Below are positions 25,482 through 37,103 of a stretch of 64,000 nt of DNA, piece by piece. Under the pieces are notes generated by a model, which was given only the letters and a program-made list of their open reading frames with translations, had not been told where the DNA came from and searched no databases. Position 1 is the stretch's first letter. Every line of letters begins with the position of its first letter. The position numbers and the translations under genes were made by a program. This DNA is from Curvibacter sp. PAE-UM (GTDB lineage Bacteria > Pseudomonadota > Gammaproteobacteria > Burkholderiales > Burkholderiaceae_C). The DNA is taken from NCBI RefSeq assembly GCF_001432305.1, contig NZ_KQ483358.1, forward strand, positions 446,790 to 510,789, written 5' to 3'.

Positions 25482-27026
25482 TCAGGCGCGGTACAGATCA
25501 CGAAGCTCGCGCTTGAGCACCTTGCCTATGGCGCTGCGCGGCAGTTCGTCGATGTAGCGCAGGTCTGCCAGGCGCTGGGTCTTGCCCACCCGTTCGTTGG
25601 CCCACAGCCGCAAGGTATCGGCTGCCAGATCCTGGCCGGGCTGGCGCACGACAAAAGCCACCGGTGTCTCGCCCCATTGCTCCGAGGGCACACCCACCAC
25701 GGCGGCATCGTGCACGGCCGGATGCTCACGCAGCACGGCTTCCAGGTCGCTGGGGTAGATATTGAAGCCGCCCGAGATGATCATGTCCTTGCGCCGATCG
25801 AACAACGTCAGGAACCCATCGGCATCGAAGCGGCCGATGTCGCCGGTGCGGATGAAGCGCTTGCCCTGCGGGTCGAACCACTCGGCCTCGCGCGTCTGCT
25901 CCGGGCGCTGGTGGTAACCCTTCATCATGCCAGGCGAGTGGCCCACCACTTCGCCTGCCTCGCCTGGGGGCACCTCGCGTCCGTCTTCGTCAATCAGGCG
26001 AATGTCGTGCCCCTGCGCCGGCCGGCCTACGGTATGCAGCTTGTCCGGATGCAGATGTGCCTCCAGGATGCAGGTGCCGCCCCCCTCGGTCATGCCGTAG
26101 AACTCGACCAGTCCCCCCGGCCAGCGCTTGAGCACGTCGGCCTTGAGCGCGGCCGAAAACGGCGCGCTGGTAGAGAACTTGATGCGAAAGCTGGAAAGGT
26201 CGTATTGCCCGAAATCCGGCCGTGCCATCAGGCGCTGGTACTGCACCGGCACCAGCATGGTGTGCGTGACACGCTCTTTCGCAGCCAGAGCGAGATACGC
26301 AACCGCATCGAACTTGCTCATCAGCAGCACGGTGCCACCATAGGCCAGCGTGGGGAAGAACACCACCAGTGTGGTGTTGGAATACAGCGGGGTGGACAGC
26401 AGTGTGACGGTGTCGGCCCCGTAGCCGTAAGTCGCGCCGCGCTGCACATGCGCCCAGCGCATGCCATGCGGCTGCACGATGCCCTTGGGCTGGCCCGTGG
26501 TGCCCGACGAGTAGATGATGTTGAAGGGCCACTGGGCATCGACCGGCGCATTCTGTGGCTTGATCTCGGGGGCGCCCAGCCATTGGGTCCAGGGCCGCCC
26601 CGCCGCCGACTCATCCAGCGCGATGCGCGGCACGGTGGCGGCATGGCTGCCCAGAGCCTCGGCCACGCCGTGGTCGGTGAACAGCAAGCGTGCCCCCGCA
26701 TCGTGCAGCATGCTGGCCAGACTCTCAGAGGTGGCGCCCGGCGCCAGCGGTGCCACGACCACGCCGGCGCGTAGGGCGCCCAGGTAAGTCACCGCATAGG
26801 CGATGGAGGTGCCGGCGCAGATGGCGACGGCCTCGCCGGCCATGACGCCATCGCGCTGCAGCGCCGTGGCAACGCGGTCCATGTGCGCATCAAGTTCAGC
26901 ATAGGTCAGGGACTGGCCCTCTTGCACCAGGGCACGGCGTAGCGGGGCCTGGTGCGCATGCAGGTGGATCAGCCCGGTGATGGTGCCGAAGGGATCCGCC
27001 AGTGCCTGTATCAGCTCGCTCTTCAT
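25482..27026 (-). CDS. Class I AMP-dependent acyl-CoA ligase
   Basis: A 514-residue adenylate-forming enzyme that activates a carboxylic acid as acyl-AMP and then acyl-CoA. The P-loop YSSGTTGQPKG, the FYGMTEGGG and RTGDIGRFDADGFLTLFDR motifs and the C-terminal catalytic lysine segment LPRSAIGKVLKREL are intact. ATG 27026 overlaps the stop of the upstream ligase gene as ATGA. Third gene of an SDR-ligase-ligase operon. Substrate unknown; two ligases in tandem may differ in chain length or ring type. Confidence 0.88.
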   Translation of the reverse strand: MKSELIQALADPFGTITGLIHLHAHQAPLRRALVQEGQSLTYAELDAHMDRVATALQRDGVMAGEAVAICAGTSIAYAVTYLGALRAGVVVAPLAPGATSESLASMLHDAGARLLFTDHGVAEALGSHAATVPRIALDESAAGRPWTQWLGAPEIKPQNAPVDAQWPFNIIYSSGTTGQPKGIVQPHGMRWAHVQRGATYGYGADTVTLLSTPLYSNTTLVVFFPTLAYGGTVLLMSKFDAVAYLALAAKERVTHTMLVPVQYQRLMARPDFGQYDLSSFRIKFSTSAPFSAALKADVLKRWPGGLVEFYGMTEGGGTCILEAHLHPDKLHTVGRPAQGHDIRLIDEDGREVPPGEAGEVVGHSPGMMKGYHQRPEQTREAEWFDPQGKRFIRTGDIGRFDADGFLTLFDRRKDMIISGGFNIYPSDLEAVLREHPAVHDAAVVGVPSEQWGETPVAFVVRQPGQDLAADTLRLWANERVGKTQRLADLRYIDELPRSAIGKVLKRELRDLYRA

Positions 27027-28708
27027 TTGCGCGCCAGCTCCTGCTCCTGCAGCTCGCGCCACAGGATCTTGCCGGTCCCCGATTTGGGCAAGGTGCTCAC
27101 GAACTCCACGATGCGCGGACTCTTGTAGGCAGCCATGTGCGCGTGTGCCCACTGAATGATGTCATCCTCGCTCACCTTGCCACGCGTCTCCTCCTTGAGC
27201 ACCACCAGGGCCTTGACAGTCTCGCCCCGCTTGGCGTCGTGGGCACCGATCACGCAGGCCTCGTGGATGGCCGGGTGCTTGTACATGAGGGCCTCGACCT
27301 CGGCCGGCCAGACCTTGTAGCCTGAGGCATTGATCATGCGCTTGAGCCGGTCCACCATGAAGAAATAGCCATCCTGGTCCACGTAGGCCAGGTCACCCGT
27401 GCGCAGGAAACGCTTGCCGTCGATCTCGATGAAGGTCTGCACCGTCGCTTCAGGCTGGCGCCAGTAGCCCTGCATGACCTGGGGCGCATGCACCACGATC
27501 TCGCCGGTCTCGCCCGCTGCCACTTCCTGCAACGTCTGCGGATCCAGCACGCGCGCGTCGACGTCGAAGACCGGGATGCCCAGACATTGCGGCTTGGGGC
27601 GGTGCGGCGGGTTGATGTGCGTGGCGGCCAGTGTCTCGGACATGCCGTACCCCTCCACGTAGTCCAGCCCCGTCAGGTCCTTGAGCTTCTTGGCGATCGC
27701 CTCCGGCATGGCCGCGCCGCCACCGCGCACCCCCTGCAGGCTGGAGAGGTCGTATTCGCCCAGACGCGGGTTCGACAGGAAATCCACCACCATGGTCGAG
27801 ATGGCCTGCCAGATACCGATGCGGTGACGCTGGATGCACTGCGCGGCCACGTCCCGGTCCCAGCGCGTGAGCAGCACGATGGTGGCGCCTGCAAAGATCG
27901 GCCCGTTCATGCTGCCCGACATACCCGTCACGTGAAAAAAAGGCAGCACGGACAGATACACCGCGTCCTGCGTCCGATTGAACCACTGCACGCCACCCAC
28001 CAGCGTGCTCATGGTGCTGCGGTGGGTGTGCACGCAGCCCTTGGGCTGGCCCGTGGTGCCCGAGGTGTAGGGCATCACGCACAGGTCGTCCGGACCGGCA
28101 GTGTGCGGGCCGGGCCGATGGTCTTGTTGCAGCAGGTCGGCCCAGAGCGTGACCCCCGGCGCAGTGATCTGCTCACGCGGCGCGGCAACGAATGGCGGCA
28201 GGACCAGATCGGTGGGCTCGCGCAGGTAGTCGCTGTAGGCCGCCACCCCCAGGTGGCGCAGGCTCAGGCCGGCAGCCTCACCGTGCAGCGGGGCGATCTG
28301 GGGGTACAAATCCTGCGCCAGCAATGCCGTGCTCGCGCCACTGTCACTCACGTAATGACGCAGCTCTTCGGTGCGGTTCATGGGGTTGATGGGGACCACC
28401 ACCGCGTTGGCACGCAGGATGCCGTAGTAGGCCACCACCCATTGCGGGCTGTTCTGCATGTAGAGCAGCACGCGGTCACCGGCCTTGACACCACAGGCCT
28501 GCTGGAGCCAGCCGGCGATGCGCTCACACTCGTCGCGAAACCTGGCGTAGCTCAGCGGCGTGTCGTAATAGACGATGAAAGGCTTCTCCGGGTAGCGCGT
28601 CGCCGAGACTTCGACGTTGTACCAGAGGCTGGTCTGCGGCAGCGTCAACTGCCGCGGCAGCCCTGGTGGCCAGTGCGGGACATGGCGGGTGTTGTGGCCA
28701 GAGGACAT
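27023..28708 (-). CDS. FadD-like long-chain acyl-CoA ligase
   Basis: A 561-residue class I adenylate-forming ligase. PYTSGTTGQPKG, GYGMSETLAATH, RTGDLAYVDQDGYFFMVDR and the C-terminal LPKSGTGKILWREL motifs are complete. Its N-terminal SLWYNVEVSATRYPEKPF matches FadD-type enzymes. It starts 12 bp after the SDR gene and overlaps the next ligase by 4 bp. No acyl-CoA dehydrogenase, hydratase or thiolase is adjacent, so the pathway is not completed here. Confidence 0.88.
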   Translation of the reverse strand: MSSGHNTRHVPHWPPGLPRQLTLPQTSLWYNVEVSATRYPEKPFIVYYDTPLSYARFRDECERIAGWLQQACGVKAGDRVLLYMQNSPQWVVAYYGILRANAVVVPINPMNRTEELRHYVSDSGASTALLAQDLYPQIAPLHGEAAGLSLRHLGVAAYSDYLREPTDLVLPPFVAAPREQITAPGVTLWADLLQQDHRPGPHTAGPDDLCVMPYTSGTTGQPKGCVHTHRSTMSTLVGGVQWFNRTQDAVYLSVLPFFHVTGMSGSMNGPIFAGATIVLLTRWDRDVAAQCIQRHRIGIWQAISTMVVDFLSNPRLGEYDLSSLQGVRGGGAAMPEAIAKKLKDLTGLDYVEGYGMSETLAATHINPPHRPKPQCLGIPVFDVDARVLDPQTLQEVAAGETGEIVVHAPQVMQGYWRQPEATVQTFIEIDGKRFLRTGDLAYVDQDGYFFMVDRLKRMINASGYKVWPAEVEALMYKHPAIHEACVIGAHDAKRGETVKALVVLKEETRGKVSEDDIIQWAHAHMAAYKSPRIVEFVSTLPKSGTGKILWRELQEQELARK

Positions 28709-28720
28709 GAGGCCTGCCTT

Positions 28721-29494
28721 TCAGACGATGCTGCTGCCGCCGTCCACCGCCAGGTACTGGCCGGTGATGTGGCGCGAGGCCTCGCTGGCCAGGAACACCA
28801 CCGAGCCCTTGAGGTCTTCCTCGCCACCGATGCGGTGCAGCGGTGCGCGCGCGATCACGGCGTCCTGCACCTGCTCCAGCAGGCCCGCTGACAATTTCGA
28901 GGGGAAGAAGCCGGGGCAGAGGGCATTGACGTTGATGTTGTAGCGCCCCCATTCGGCGGCCAGGGTGCGCGTGAAGTTGATCAGCGCGGCCTTGGAGGTG
29001 TTGTAGGCGATGGTGTGCACGCCCGGCGCCGTACCCTTGAGTCCCGCCACCGAGGCGATGTTGATGATCTTGCCCTGCTGGCGCGGGATCATGCTGCGCC
29101 GGCCCACCTCGCGCGACAGAAAAAAGGGCGCATTGACGTTGAGGTTCATCACCTTGTGCCACGCGGCATCCGGATAGTCCTCCGCCGGGGCACCCCAGGT
29201 GGCGCCCGCATTGTTGACCAGGATGTCGATCTGGCCGTAGTGGGTCATCACCTGCTCCACCATGGCCGGTATCTCCGTGCTCTGCTGCAGGTCCGCGGCG
29301 AGGGTCAATACTTCCACGCCCAGGGCCTCCAGGTGCTCTCGGGCTGCATCCAGCTCATCGGCCTTGCGCGCCGTCAGCGCCAGTCGGCAGCCCATCTCGC
29401 CCAGTGCCTCAGCCATCTGCAGGCCGAGCCCGCGCGAACCGCCGGTGATCAGCACCACGCGGCCATCAAGCCGGAACAAGTCCCTCACACCCAT
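28721..29494 (-). CDS. Short-chain dehydrogenase/reductase
   Basis: A 257-residue classical SDR. TGGSRGLG is the cofactor loop, NNAGATWG the structural motif, and the serine-Y-x-x-x-K site is AYNTSKAALINF (Tyr and Lys present). ATG 29494 has GAGGAG 6 bases upstream. First gene of an operon with two acyl-CoA ligases; it may act on a hydroxy or keto group of the same substrate. Similar to gluconate 5-dehydrogenase and FabG-like enzymes, so substrate is not assigned. Confidence 0.9.
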   Translation of the reverse strand: MGVRDLFRLDGRVVLITGGSRGLGLQMAEALGEMGCRLALTARKADELDAAREHLEALGVEVLTLAADLQQSTEIPAMVEQVMTHYGQIDILVNNAGATWGAPAEDYPDAAWHKVMNLNVNAPFFLSREVGRRSMIPRQQGKIINIASVAGLKGTAPGVHTIAYNTSKAALINFTRTLAAEWGRYNINVNALCPGFFPSKLSAGLLEQVQDAVIARAPLHRIGGEEDLKGSVVFLASEASRHITGQYLAVDGGSSIV

Positions 29495-29545
29495 GCTGTC
29501 TCCTCGTCTGCGCCTGCATGCGCTCGTGCGCAAATGTCGAGGGAA

Positions 29546-30100
29546 TTATGGGCTTTCGCCCTGTGCCGGCCTGTCGCGCTGTGGACTGCGCACATAGCCG
29601 TACCGTCCGGGCAGGCTGACCGCAGGCTCCTGCTCGGGCGACCAGTGTCCGGCTTCCACCCGCTCTGCCACGTGTGTGACGTCCTGGGTGTGGACCAGGC
29701 CCAAGCCGCGTTCGGTCTGCAGATAAACACGCCCCAGCTCGTCCAACAGGCAGCGCTTTACGGTGACTAACTCACCACTGTGCGCCCGCACCGTGCCATC
29801 GCCTTCGATACGCCAGATCCAGGGCGTGGCTTCCAGTTCCACGTAGACACGCTGCGGGCCGTTCTGGAAGAACCAGCGGCCCAAGGCGTCGGCAGCATAG
29901 TTGCGCTGGATGAAATCGATCAGTTTCTCGTGCTTGAGCAGCGAGCCCCTGGACCCCGGCTTGCCGCTGTCGAAGGCGCCCGCTGCCTGCGCCCGGTCGT
30001 CACGCATGTACCAGTTGCCACGGGCATCCAGCCCGAGCCAGCCATAGCAGTCGGGCACATGGGGCCACTTGGCCATGGCCAGTCTTACGATGTCATCCAT
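29546..30100 (-). CDS. Uncharacterised conserved protein (possibly DUF2946)
   Basis: A 184-residue soluble protein that I recognise as a recurrent Burkholderiales family of unknown function. It opens MDDIVRLAMAKWPHVPDCYGWLGLD, followed by aromatic-rich segments (WYMRDDR, GRWFFQNGPQRVYVELEATPW) and a basic tail. The DUF2946 label is from memory and unsure. Its start overlaps the upstream hydrolase by 8 bp, showing co-transcription. No catalytic motif or membrane segment is evident. Confidence 0.75.
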   Translation of the reverse strand: MDDIVRLAMAKWPHVPDCYGWLGLDARGNWYMRDDRAQAAGAFDSGKPGSRGSLLKHEKLIDFIQRNYAADALGRWFFQNGPQRVYVELEATPWIWRIEGDGTVRAHSGELVTVKRCLLDELGRVYLQTERGLGLVHTQDVTHVAERVEAGHWSPEQEPAVSLPGRYGYVRSPQRDRPAQGESP

Positions 30101-31079
30101 GCCGCAGCTCCTGGATGCCCGCCGCCTGCAACAGCCACGCGCCCACCGCCTCGGGCATGGGGCGCACATGGCCTGGCCAGCGGCCACCGGCAAATCCCAC
30201 ATGGCCGCCATGGGACGGCTGCCACAGGGTCAGCCACTTGCCCGCGTCCGTCGAACGTGGCAGGCTGCCGGCCGGCACGAAAGGGTCGTTGAGCGCATTC
30301 AGCGCCAGCGCCGGGATGCGGATGCTGTGCAGGTGCGGCTTGGCCGATGCGCGCGCCCAGTAATCCTCGGTGTTCCTGAAGCCGTGCAGCGGCGCGGTGA
30401 AGATATTGTCAAACGCGTAGAGATCGCGCGCGCTCCGCATGGCTTCGGCATCGAAGAGCCCCGGATGCTGGGCCAGCTTGGCGTAGGCCTTGGGTTTCAT
30501 GCTGCGCAGGAACATGCGGGTGTAGACCTGCCGGTTGAAGCCTTGCCCGATGGCATGTCCCCCGGCGGCCAGGTCCAGCGGTGAGGACACACTGGCCACG
30601 GCGTTGACCACTTCGGCTGCGGCCGCACCCTGCTCGCCCGCCCAACGCATCAGCGCATTGCCGCCCAGCGAAATACCGACCGCCACGATGGGGCCGGCAA
30701 ACCGGCTGCGCAAAGTTCTCAGGATCCAGTCGATTTCCTGCCAGTCCCCCGAGTGGTAGGCACGCGGCGCACGATTGAGCTCGCCGCTGCAGCCACGGAA
30801 ATGCGGCACGGCGTAGGCCAGGCCGTGCTGCCGCCCAAAACCAGCAAAGGCTTGCGCGTAATGGCTTTGCGATGAGCCTTCGAGCCCATGAAACAGCACC
30901 AGCAGGGCCTGCCCCGTCGCGCCCTGCAACCAGTCGACGTCGATGAAATCGCCGTCCGGCGTATCCCAGCGCTCACGCCGGAACTGCGGTCTCGGCCCAT
31001 GCGCACGGCGCGCATACAGCGCAGGCCAGATGGTCTGCAGATGGCCGCCAGGCAGCCAGAGGGGTGAGGTGTAGTTCAT
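30093..31079 (-). CDS. YheT-family alpha/beta hydrolase
   Basis: A 328-residue alpha/beta hydrolase of the YheT/embryogenesis-associated EMB8 group. Motifs: LPGGHLQTIWPALY at the start, VLFHGLEGSSQSHY, HFRGCSGELNRAPRAYHSGD, the nucleophile elbow VGISLGGNALMRW, ALNDPFVP with the acid, and the histidine in PSHGGHVGF. ATG 31079 is the family start; upstream frame lacks similarity. Followed by an overlapping small gene of unknown function. Esterase activity is likely but the natural substrate is unknown. Confidence 0.9.
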   Translation of the reverse strand: MNYTSPLWLPGGHLQTIWPALYARRAHGPRPQFRRERWDTPDGDFIDVDWLQGATGQALLVLFHGLEGSSQSHYAQAFAGFGRQHGLAYAVPHFRGCSGELNRAPRAYHSGDWQEIDWILRTLRSRFAGPIVAVGISLGGNALMRWAGEQGAAAAEVVNAVASVSSPLDLAAGGHAIGQGFNRQVYTRMFLRSMKPKAYAKLAQHPGLFDAEAMRSARDLYAFDNIFTAPLHGFRNTEDYWARASAKPHLHSIRIPALALNALNDPFVPAGSLPRSTDAGKWLTLWQPSHGGHVGFAGGRWPGHVRPMPEAVGAWLLQAAGIQELRHG

Positions 31080-31215
31080 GCCAGGAAATCCGATCGCCTG
31101 ATTTTCCTCCACTGCGCACGCCGTGGCAGTCACCCGCGTATTCTTGCCGCGCCTGCTTGCCGGCACTCACCGTCGCCCGGTCTTTGCCGGGCCTCGGGTC
31201 AGCCCTTGCGGAAAG

Positions 31216-31247
31216 AACAAAGGCCCGGCGTTTGCACGCAGGGCCTT
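31216..31247 (-). terminator. Terminator of the ATP synthase operon
   Basis: On the minus strand, AAGGCCC and GGGCCTTT pair around a 14-base loop and are followed by a T-rich tract (about 31210-31218), 40 bp past atpC. Confidence 0.65.
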
Positions 31248-31286
31248 GGTAGCAGCGCGATCACCCGGACCGCGACTGGTTCGAAC

Positions 31287-31703
31287 CTACTTTTTCTGCA
31301 GGAACTTGCGTGCGGCCGCCATTTCGGCCACGGCGATGGCCAGTTCGGAGGTGGCGCGAGCGATATCGATTTCGCTCTTGGCGTTCTTGATCGCTTCTTC
31401 GGCAGCCAGCTTGGCTTCGTTGGCCTTCTCTTCGTCCAAGTCCTTGCCGCGCACGGCAGTGTCGGACAGGACGGTGACGCAGTCAGGCTGCACCTCGAGG
31501 ATGCCGCCGGCGACGAAGACGAACTCTTCCTTGCCGTCAGCCATTTCAATGCGCACCGAGCCCGGCCGGATGCGCGTGATCAGCGGGGTGTGACGCGGGT
31601 AGATGCCGAGTTCGCCGGCTTCGCCGGGCAGGGCGACAAAACGCGCCTCGCCCGAGAAGATGGCATCTTCGGCACTGACCACATCGACGTGGATCGTGTT
31701 CAT
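31287..31703 (-). CDS. atpC: ATP synthase F1 subunit epsilon
   Basis: A 138-residue epsilon subunit, part of the rotor stalk and an inhibitor of ATP hydrolysis. The N-terminal beta sandwich ([33 protein letters not shown]) and the C-terminal helical hairpin rich in A, K and E are both present. Last gene of the atp operon, 24 bp after atpD. Confidence 0.97.
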   Translation of the reverse strand: MNTIHVDVVSAEDAIFSGEARFVALPGEAGELGIYPRHTPLITRIRPGSVRIEMADGKEEFVFVAGGILEVQPDCVTVLSDTAVRGKDLDEEKANEAKLAAEEAIKNAKSEIDIARATSELAIAVAEMAAARKFLQKK

Positions 31704-31727
31704 GGTGACTCCGGTAGGCCCGCGGGA

Positions 31728-33167
<1,440 letters not shown>

Positions 33168-33200
33168 TTAACGTACCAAAGGTCAGACCGGAGTGCTGTT

Positions 33201-34079
33201 TTACACAGCAGCCGCACCCGCCACGATTTCCGACAGCTCTTTCGTGATCGCTGCCTGACGCGTCTTGTTGTAGACCAGCTTGAGTTCACCGATCACGCTG
33301 CCTGCGTTGTCGGTGGCAGCCTTCATGGCCACCATCCGGGCCGACTGCTCCGAAGCCATGTTCTCGGCCACGGCCTGGTAAACCAGCGCCTCGACGTAGC
33401 GCAGCAGCAGTTCGTCGATGACGGCCTGGGCGTCGGGCTCGTAGATGTAGTCCCAGCCATGCTGGGGGCCGCTGGCTTGCGCCTCGGCTTCCATCTTGGC
33501 CGCCGACAAGGGCAGCAGCTGCGTGACCACCGGCTCCTGCTTCATGGTGTTGATGAACTTGGTGTAGCACAGATACACCGAATTCAGTTCGCCACGCGCA
33601 TAAGCGTCGAGCAGCACCTTGACCGGGCCGATCAGCTTTTCCAGATGCGGCGTATCGCCGAGCTGGGTCGACTGCGACACCACCTTGGCGCCGATGCGGT
33701 TGAGGAAACCCAGGCCCTTGTTGCCAATGGCCACCGCCTGCATGCTGACGCCTTCACCCTGCAACTCGCGCAACTTGTTGGTCACGCCACGCAGCACGTT
33801 GGTGTTGAGGCCACCGCACAGGCCTTTGTCCGTGGTCACGACGATCATGCCGGCCGTCTTGGCGTCATTCACCCGCATGAACGGATGGGTGTACTCCGGG
33901 TTGGCCTTGCCGAGGTTGGCGGCAATGTTGCGCACCTTCTCGCTGTAGGGACGGGCGGCACGCATACGCTGCTGCGCCTTGCGCATCTTCGACGCGGCCA
34001 CCATTTCCATGGCCTTGGTGATCTTCTTGGTGTTCTCCACCGATTTGATCTTGCCGCGTATTTCCTTACCTGCTGCCAT
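33201..34079 (-). CDS. atpG: ATP synthase F1 subunit gamma
   Basis: A 292-residue central-stalk subunit. N-terminal coiled-coil helix begins [36 protein letters not shown], and the C-terminal helix has [17 protein letters not shown]. The [11 protein letters not shown] motif is conserved. Located between atpA (29 bp upstream) and atpD. Confidence 0.98.
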   Translation of the reverse strand: MAAGKEIRGKIKSVENTKKITKAMEMVAASKMRKAQQRMRAARPYSEKVRNIAANLGKANPEYTHPFMRVNDAKTAGMIVVTTDKGLCGGLNTNVLRGVTNKLRELQGEGVSMQAVAIGNKGLGFLNRIGAKVVSQSTQLGDTPHLEKLIGPVKVLLDAYARGELNSVYLCYTKFINTMKQEPVVTQLLPLSAAKMEAEAQASGPQHGWDYIYEPDAQAVIDELLLRYVEALVYQAVAENMASEQSARMVAMKAATDNAGSVIGELKLVYNKTRQAAITKELSEIVAGAAAV

Positions 34080-34108
34080 GAGTGGCTCCTTGGATCGTCA
34101 GGTCGGAA

Positions 34109-35662
34109 TCAGGCGAAGGTCTTCTTGAACGCGGCAATCGCAGCGCTCAACTCGGCTTCGGCATCCTTGTCCATGGCCTTGGCAGCTTCCAGCTTGGCCA
34201 GCAGCGCAGCGCACTTGTCCTTCAGGTAGCCATGCAGGCCGTGCTCGAAGGACAGCACTTTCTTGACCTCGATGTCGTCCAGGAAACCCTTGTTCACGGC
34301 GAACAGCGAAGCGGCCATCAGGCTGATGGACAGCGGGCTGTATTGCGCCTGCTTGAGCAACTCGGTCACGCGGGCACCGCGGTCCAGCTGCTTGCGGGTG
34401 GCCTCGTCCAGGTCGGAAGCAAACTGCGCGAAGGCAGCCAGCTCACGGTACTGGGCCAGGTCGGTACGGATACCGCCGGACAGGTTCTTGATCAGCTTGG
34501 TCTGGGCAGCACCACCGACGCGCGACACCGAGATACCGGCGTTGATGGCGGGGCGGATACCGGCGTTGAACAGGCTGGTTTCCAGGAAGATCTGGCCGTC
34601 GGTGATCGAGATCACGTTGGTCGGCACGAAGGCGGACACGTCACCGGCTTGGGTTTCGATGATCGGCAGCGCGGTCAGCGAGCCGGTCTTGCCCTTGACG
34701 GCGCCCTTGGTGAAGGCTTCGACGTAGTCGGCGTTCACGCGAGCGGCACGCTCCAGCAGACGGCTGTGCAGATAGAACACGTCGCCGGGGTAGGCTTCGC
34801 GGCCCGGCGGGCGGCGCAGCAGCAGCGAAACCTGGCGGTAGGCCACGGCCTGCTTGGACAGGTCGTCATAAACGATCAGCGCGTCTTCACCGCGGTCGCG
34901 GAAGTATTCGCCCATGGTGCAGCCGGAGTAGGCCGACACGTACTGCATGGCAGCGGATTCAGAGGCGGTGGCGGCCACGACGATGGTGTATTCCATCGCG
35001 CCGGCCTGCTCCAGGGCACGCACCACGTTCTTGACGCTGGAGGCCTTCTGGCCGATCGCGACATAAACGCAGGTCATGTTCTGACCCTTCTGGTTGATGA
35101 TCGCGTCGATGGCCACGGCGGTCTTGCCGGTCTGGCGGTCGCCGATGATCAGTTCGCGCTGGCCGCGACCGACCGGCACCATGGCGTCGATCGACTTCAG
35201 GCCGGACTGCATGGGCTGGTCCACCGACTGGCGGGCGATCACGCCCGGAGCGACCTTCTCGATCACGTCGGTCATCTTGGCGTTGATCGGACCCTTGCCG
35301 TCGATCGGCTGACCCAGGGCGTTGACCACGCGGCCGATCAGCTCGGGGCCGACCGGCACTTCCAGAATGCGGCCCGTGCACTTGACGGTATCGCCTTCGG
35401 AGATGTGCTCGTACTCGCCCAGAATCACGGAGCCGACGGAGTCGCGCTCAAGATTCAGGGCCAGGCCGTAGGTGGGCTGGCCATCCTTGCCGGCCGGGAA
35501 TTCGAGCATTTCGCCCTGCATCACATCCGACAGGCCGTGGATACGGCAGATGCCGTCGGTCACGGACACCACGGTACCCTGGTTACGGATGTCGGCGCTG
35601 GCGGACAGGCCTTGAATCCGGCTCTTGATCAGTTCAGAGATTTCTGCGGGATTGAGTTGCAT
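34109..35662 (-). CDS. atpA: ATP synthase F1 subunit alpha
   Basis: A 517-residue non-catalytic nucleotide-binding subunit. P-loop [13 protein letters not shown], arginine finger region [10 protein letters not shown], and the N-terminal [17 protein letters not shown] helix that contacts delta are all present. Fifty bp after atpH. Confidence 0.98.
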   Translation of the reverse strand: MQLNPAEISELIKSRIQGLSASADIRNQGTVVSVTDGICRIHGLSDVMQGEMLEFPAGKDGQPTYGLALNLERDSVGSVILGEYEHISEGDTVKCTGRILEVPVGPELIGRVVNALGQPIDGKGPINAKMTDVIEKVAPGVIARQSVDQPMQSGLKSIDAMVPVGRGQRELIIGDRQTGKTAVAIDAIINQKGQNMTCVYVAIGQKASSVKNVVRALEQAGAMEYTIVVAATASESAAMQYVSAYSGCTMGEYFRDRGEDALIVYDDLSKQAVAYRQVSLLLRRPPGREAYPGDVFYLHSRLLERAARVNADYVEAFTKGAVKGKTGSLTALPIIETQAGDVSAFVPTNVISITDGQIFLETSLFNAGIRPAINAGISVSRVGGAAQTKLIKNLSGGIRTDLAQYRELAAFAQFASDLDEATRKQLDRGARVTELLKQAQYSPLSISLMAASLFAVNKGFLDDIEVKKVLSFEHGLHGYLKDKCAALLAKLEAAKAMDKDAEAELSAAIAAFKKTFA

Positions 35663-35712
35663 GACTCTTTCCTTCTTTCCTTGGGTTGGGCTGACAGCTC
35701 GGGCGGGACGCC

Positions 35713-36243
35713 TCAGGCAGTGAGAGCCACTTTCATTTGTTCCAGACGGGCCTTGACGGAGGTGTCGAGCACCTCGTCACCGACCACCACGCGGATGCCA
35801 CCGATCAGTTCGGGCTGCAATTCGACGGACACGTTCAGCTTGCGGCCGAAGCGTTTTTCCAGCGTCGCCTTGACGTCGACCAGCGCCGCACCATCGATGG
35901 CAAAGGCGCTGTACACGACGGCATCAGAAGAGCCGCTCTGGGCGTTCTTCAGGGCACGAAACTGGGCCGCGATTTCCGGCAGCACGCTCAGACGGCCGTT
36001 GTCGATGACGGTGCGCAGAAAGTTCTTGGCGGCATCGTTCAGGGGGGCCTTGGCCACCCCGGCGATCACGTCGAACACCTGCTGTGCCGTCGCATTCGGG
36101 TTCTCGGCAAACTGCTGCAGCTGCGGATTGCCCGCAATCACAGCCAGCTCCTCGACCCAGACGGCCGCACCGGCCAGATCGGCCACGGTCGCCTTGAAAA
36201 GCGCTTCAGCGTAGGGACGGGCAATGGTGGCAAGTTCAGCCAT
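35713..36243 (-). CDS. atpH: ATP synthase F1 subunit delta
   Basis: A 176-residue peripheral-stalk subunit joining F1 to subunit b. The start [16 protein letters not shown] and the C-terminal beta strand [25 protein letters not shown] are diagnostic. Nine bp downstream of atpF. Confidence 0.97.
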   Translation of the reverse strand: MAELATIARPYAEALFKATVADLAGAAVWVEELAVIAGNPQLQQFAENPNATAQQVFDVIAGVAKAPLNDAAKNFLRTVIDNGRLSVLPEIAAQFRALKNAQSGSSDAVVYSAFAIDGAALVDVKATLEKRFGRKLNVSVELQPELIGGIRVVVGDEVLDTSVKARLEQMKVALTA

Positions 36244-36252
36244 GGGATCCTC

Positions 36253-36723
36253 TTACAGCTCAGTCTTCAAACGACCCAGCAGGTCCGCATGGACGCTGGC
36301 GTTGACTTCCTTGCGCAGAATCTGCTCGGCGCCCTTGACGGCCAGTGCGGCCACCTGCTCACGCAGGGCCTCACGTGCCTTGACCGTCTGCTGCTCGGCG
36401 TCGGACTTGGCAGCAGCAACAATCTTGTTGCCCTCTTCCGTCGCCCTGGCCTTGGCTTCCTCGATGATGGTCTGCGCGCGACGCTCGGCATCAGCCAGGC
36501 GGGCGGCAGTCTCATTGCGCGACTTCGCCAGCTCGTCTTCCACGCGCTTGTTGGCGGCGGACAGTTCGGACTTGGCCTTGTCGGCAGCAGCGAGGCCGTC
36601 GGCGATCTTCAGCGCGCGCTCATCCAGCGCCTTGGCAATCGGAGGCCACACAAACTTCATCGTGAACCCGACCAGGATCAGGAACACGATCATCTGAATG
36701 ATGAGGGTACCGGTAATGCTCAT
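36253..36723 (-). CDS. atpF: ATP synthase F0 subunit b
   Basis: A 156-residue subunit with one N-terminal membrane helix (about 7-26) followed by a long charged coiled-coil ([26 protein letters not shown] onwards). It forms the peripheral stalk as a dimer. Located between atpE and atpH. Confidence 0.97.
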   Translation of the reverse strand: MSITGTLIIQMIVFLILVGFTMKFVWPPIAKALDERALKIADGLAAADKAKSELSAANKRVEDELAKSRNETAARLADAERRAQTIIEEAKARATEEGNKIVAAAKSDAEQQTVKAREALREQVAALAVKGAEQILRKEVNASVHADLLGRLKTEL

Positions 36724-36784
36724 GTTTCATCCTTCACCCTGACGTGCCCACGCACGCCGGGGAATGTTTTGTGTCCGGCGGAGC

Positions 36785-37069
<285 letters not shown>

Positions 37070-37103
37070 TTAAAAAGAGAAAGGAAAAAGGGAATAGCGG
37101 GAC

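Noticed and set aside
34082-36214. A 710-codon open frame antisense to atpA and atpH
   Set aside because: Shadow of well-conserved genes on the other strand; no motif.
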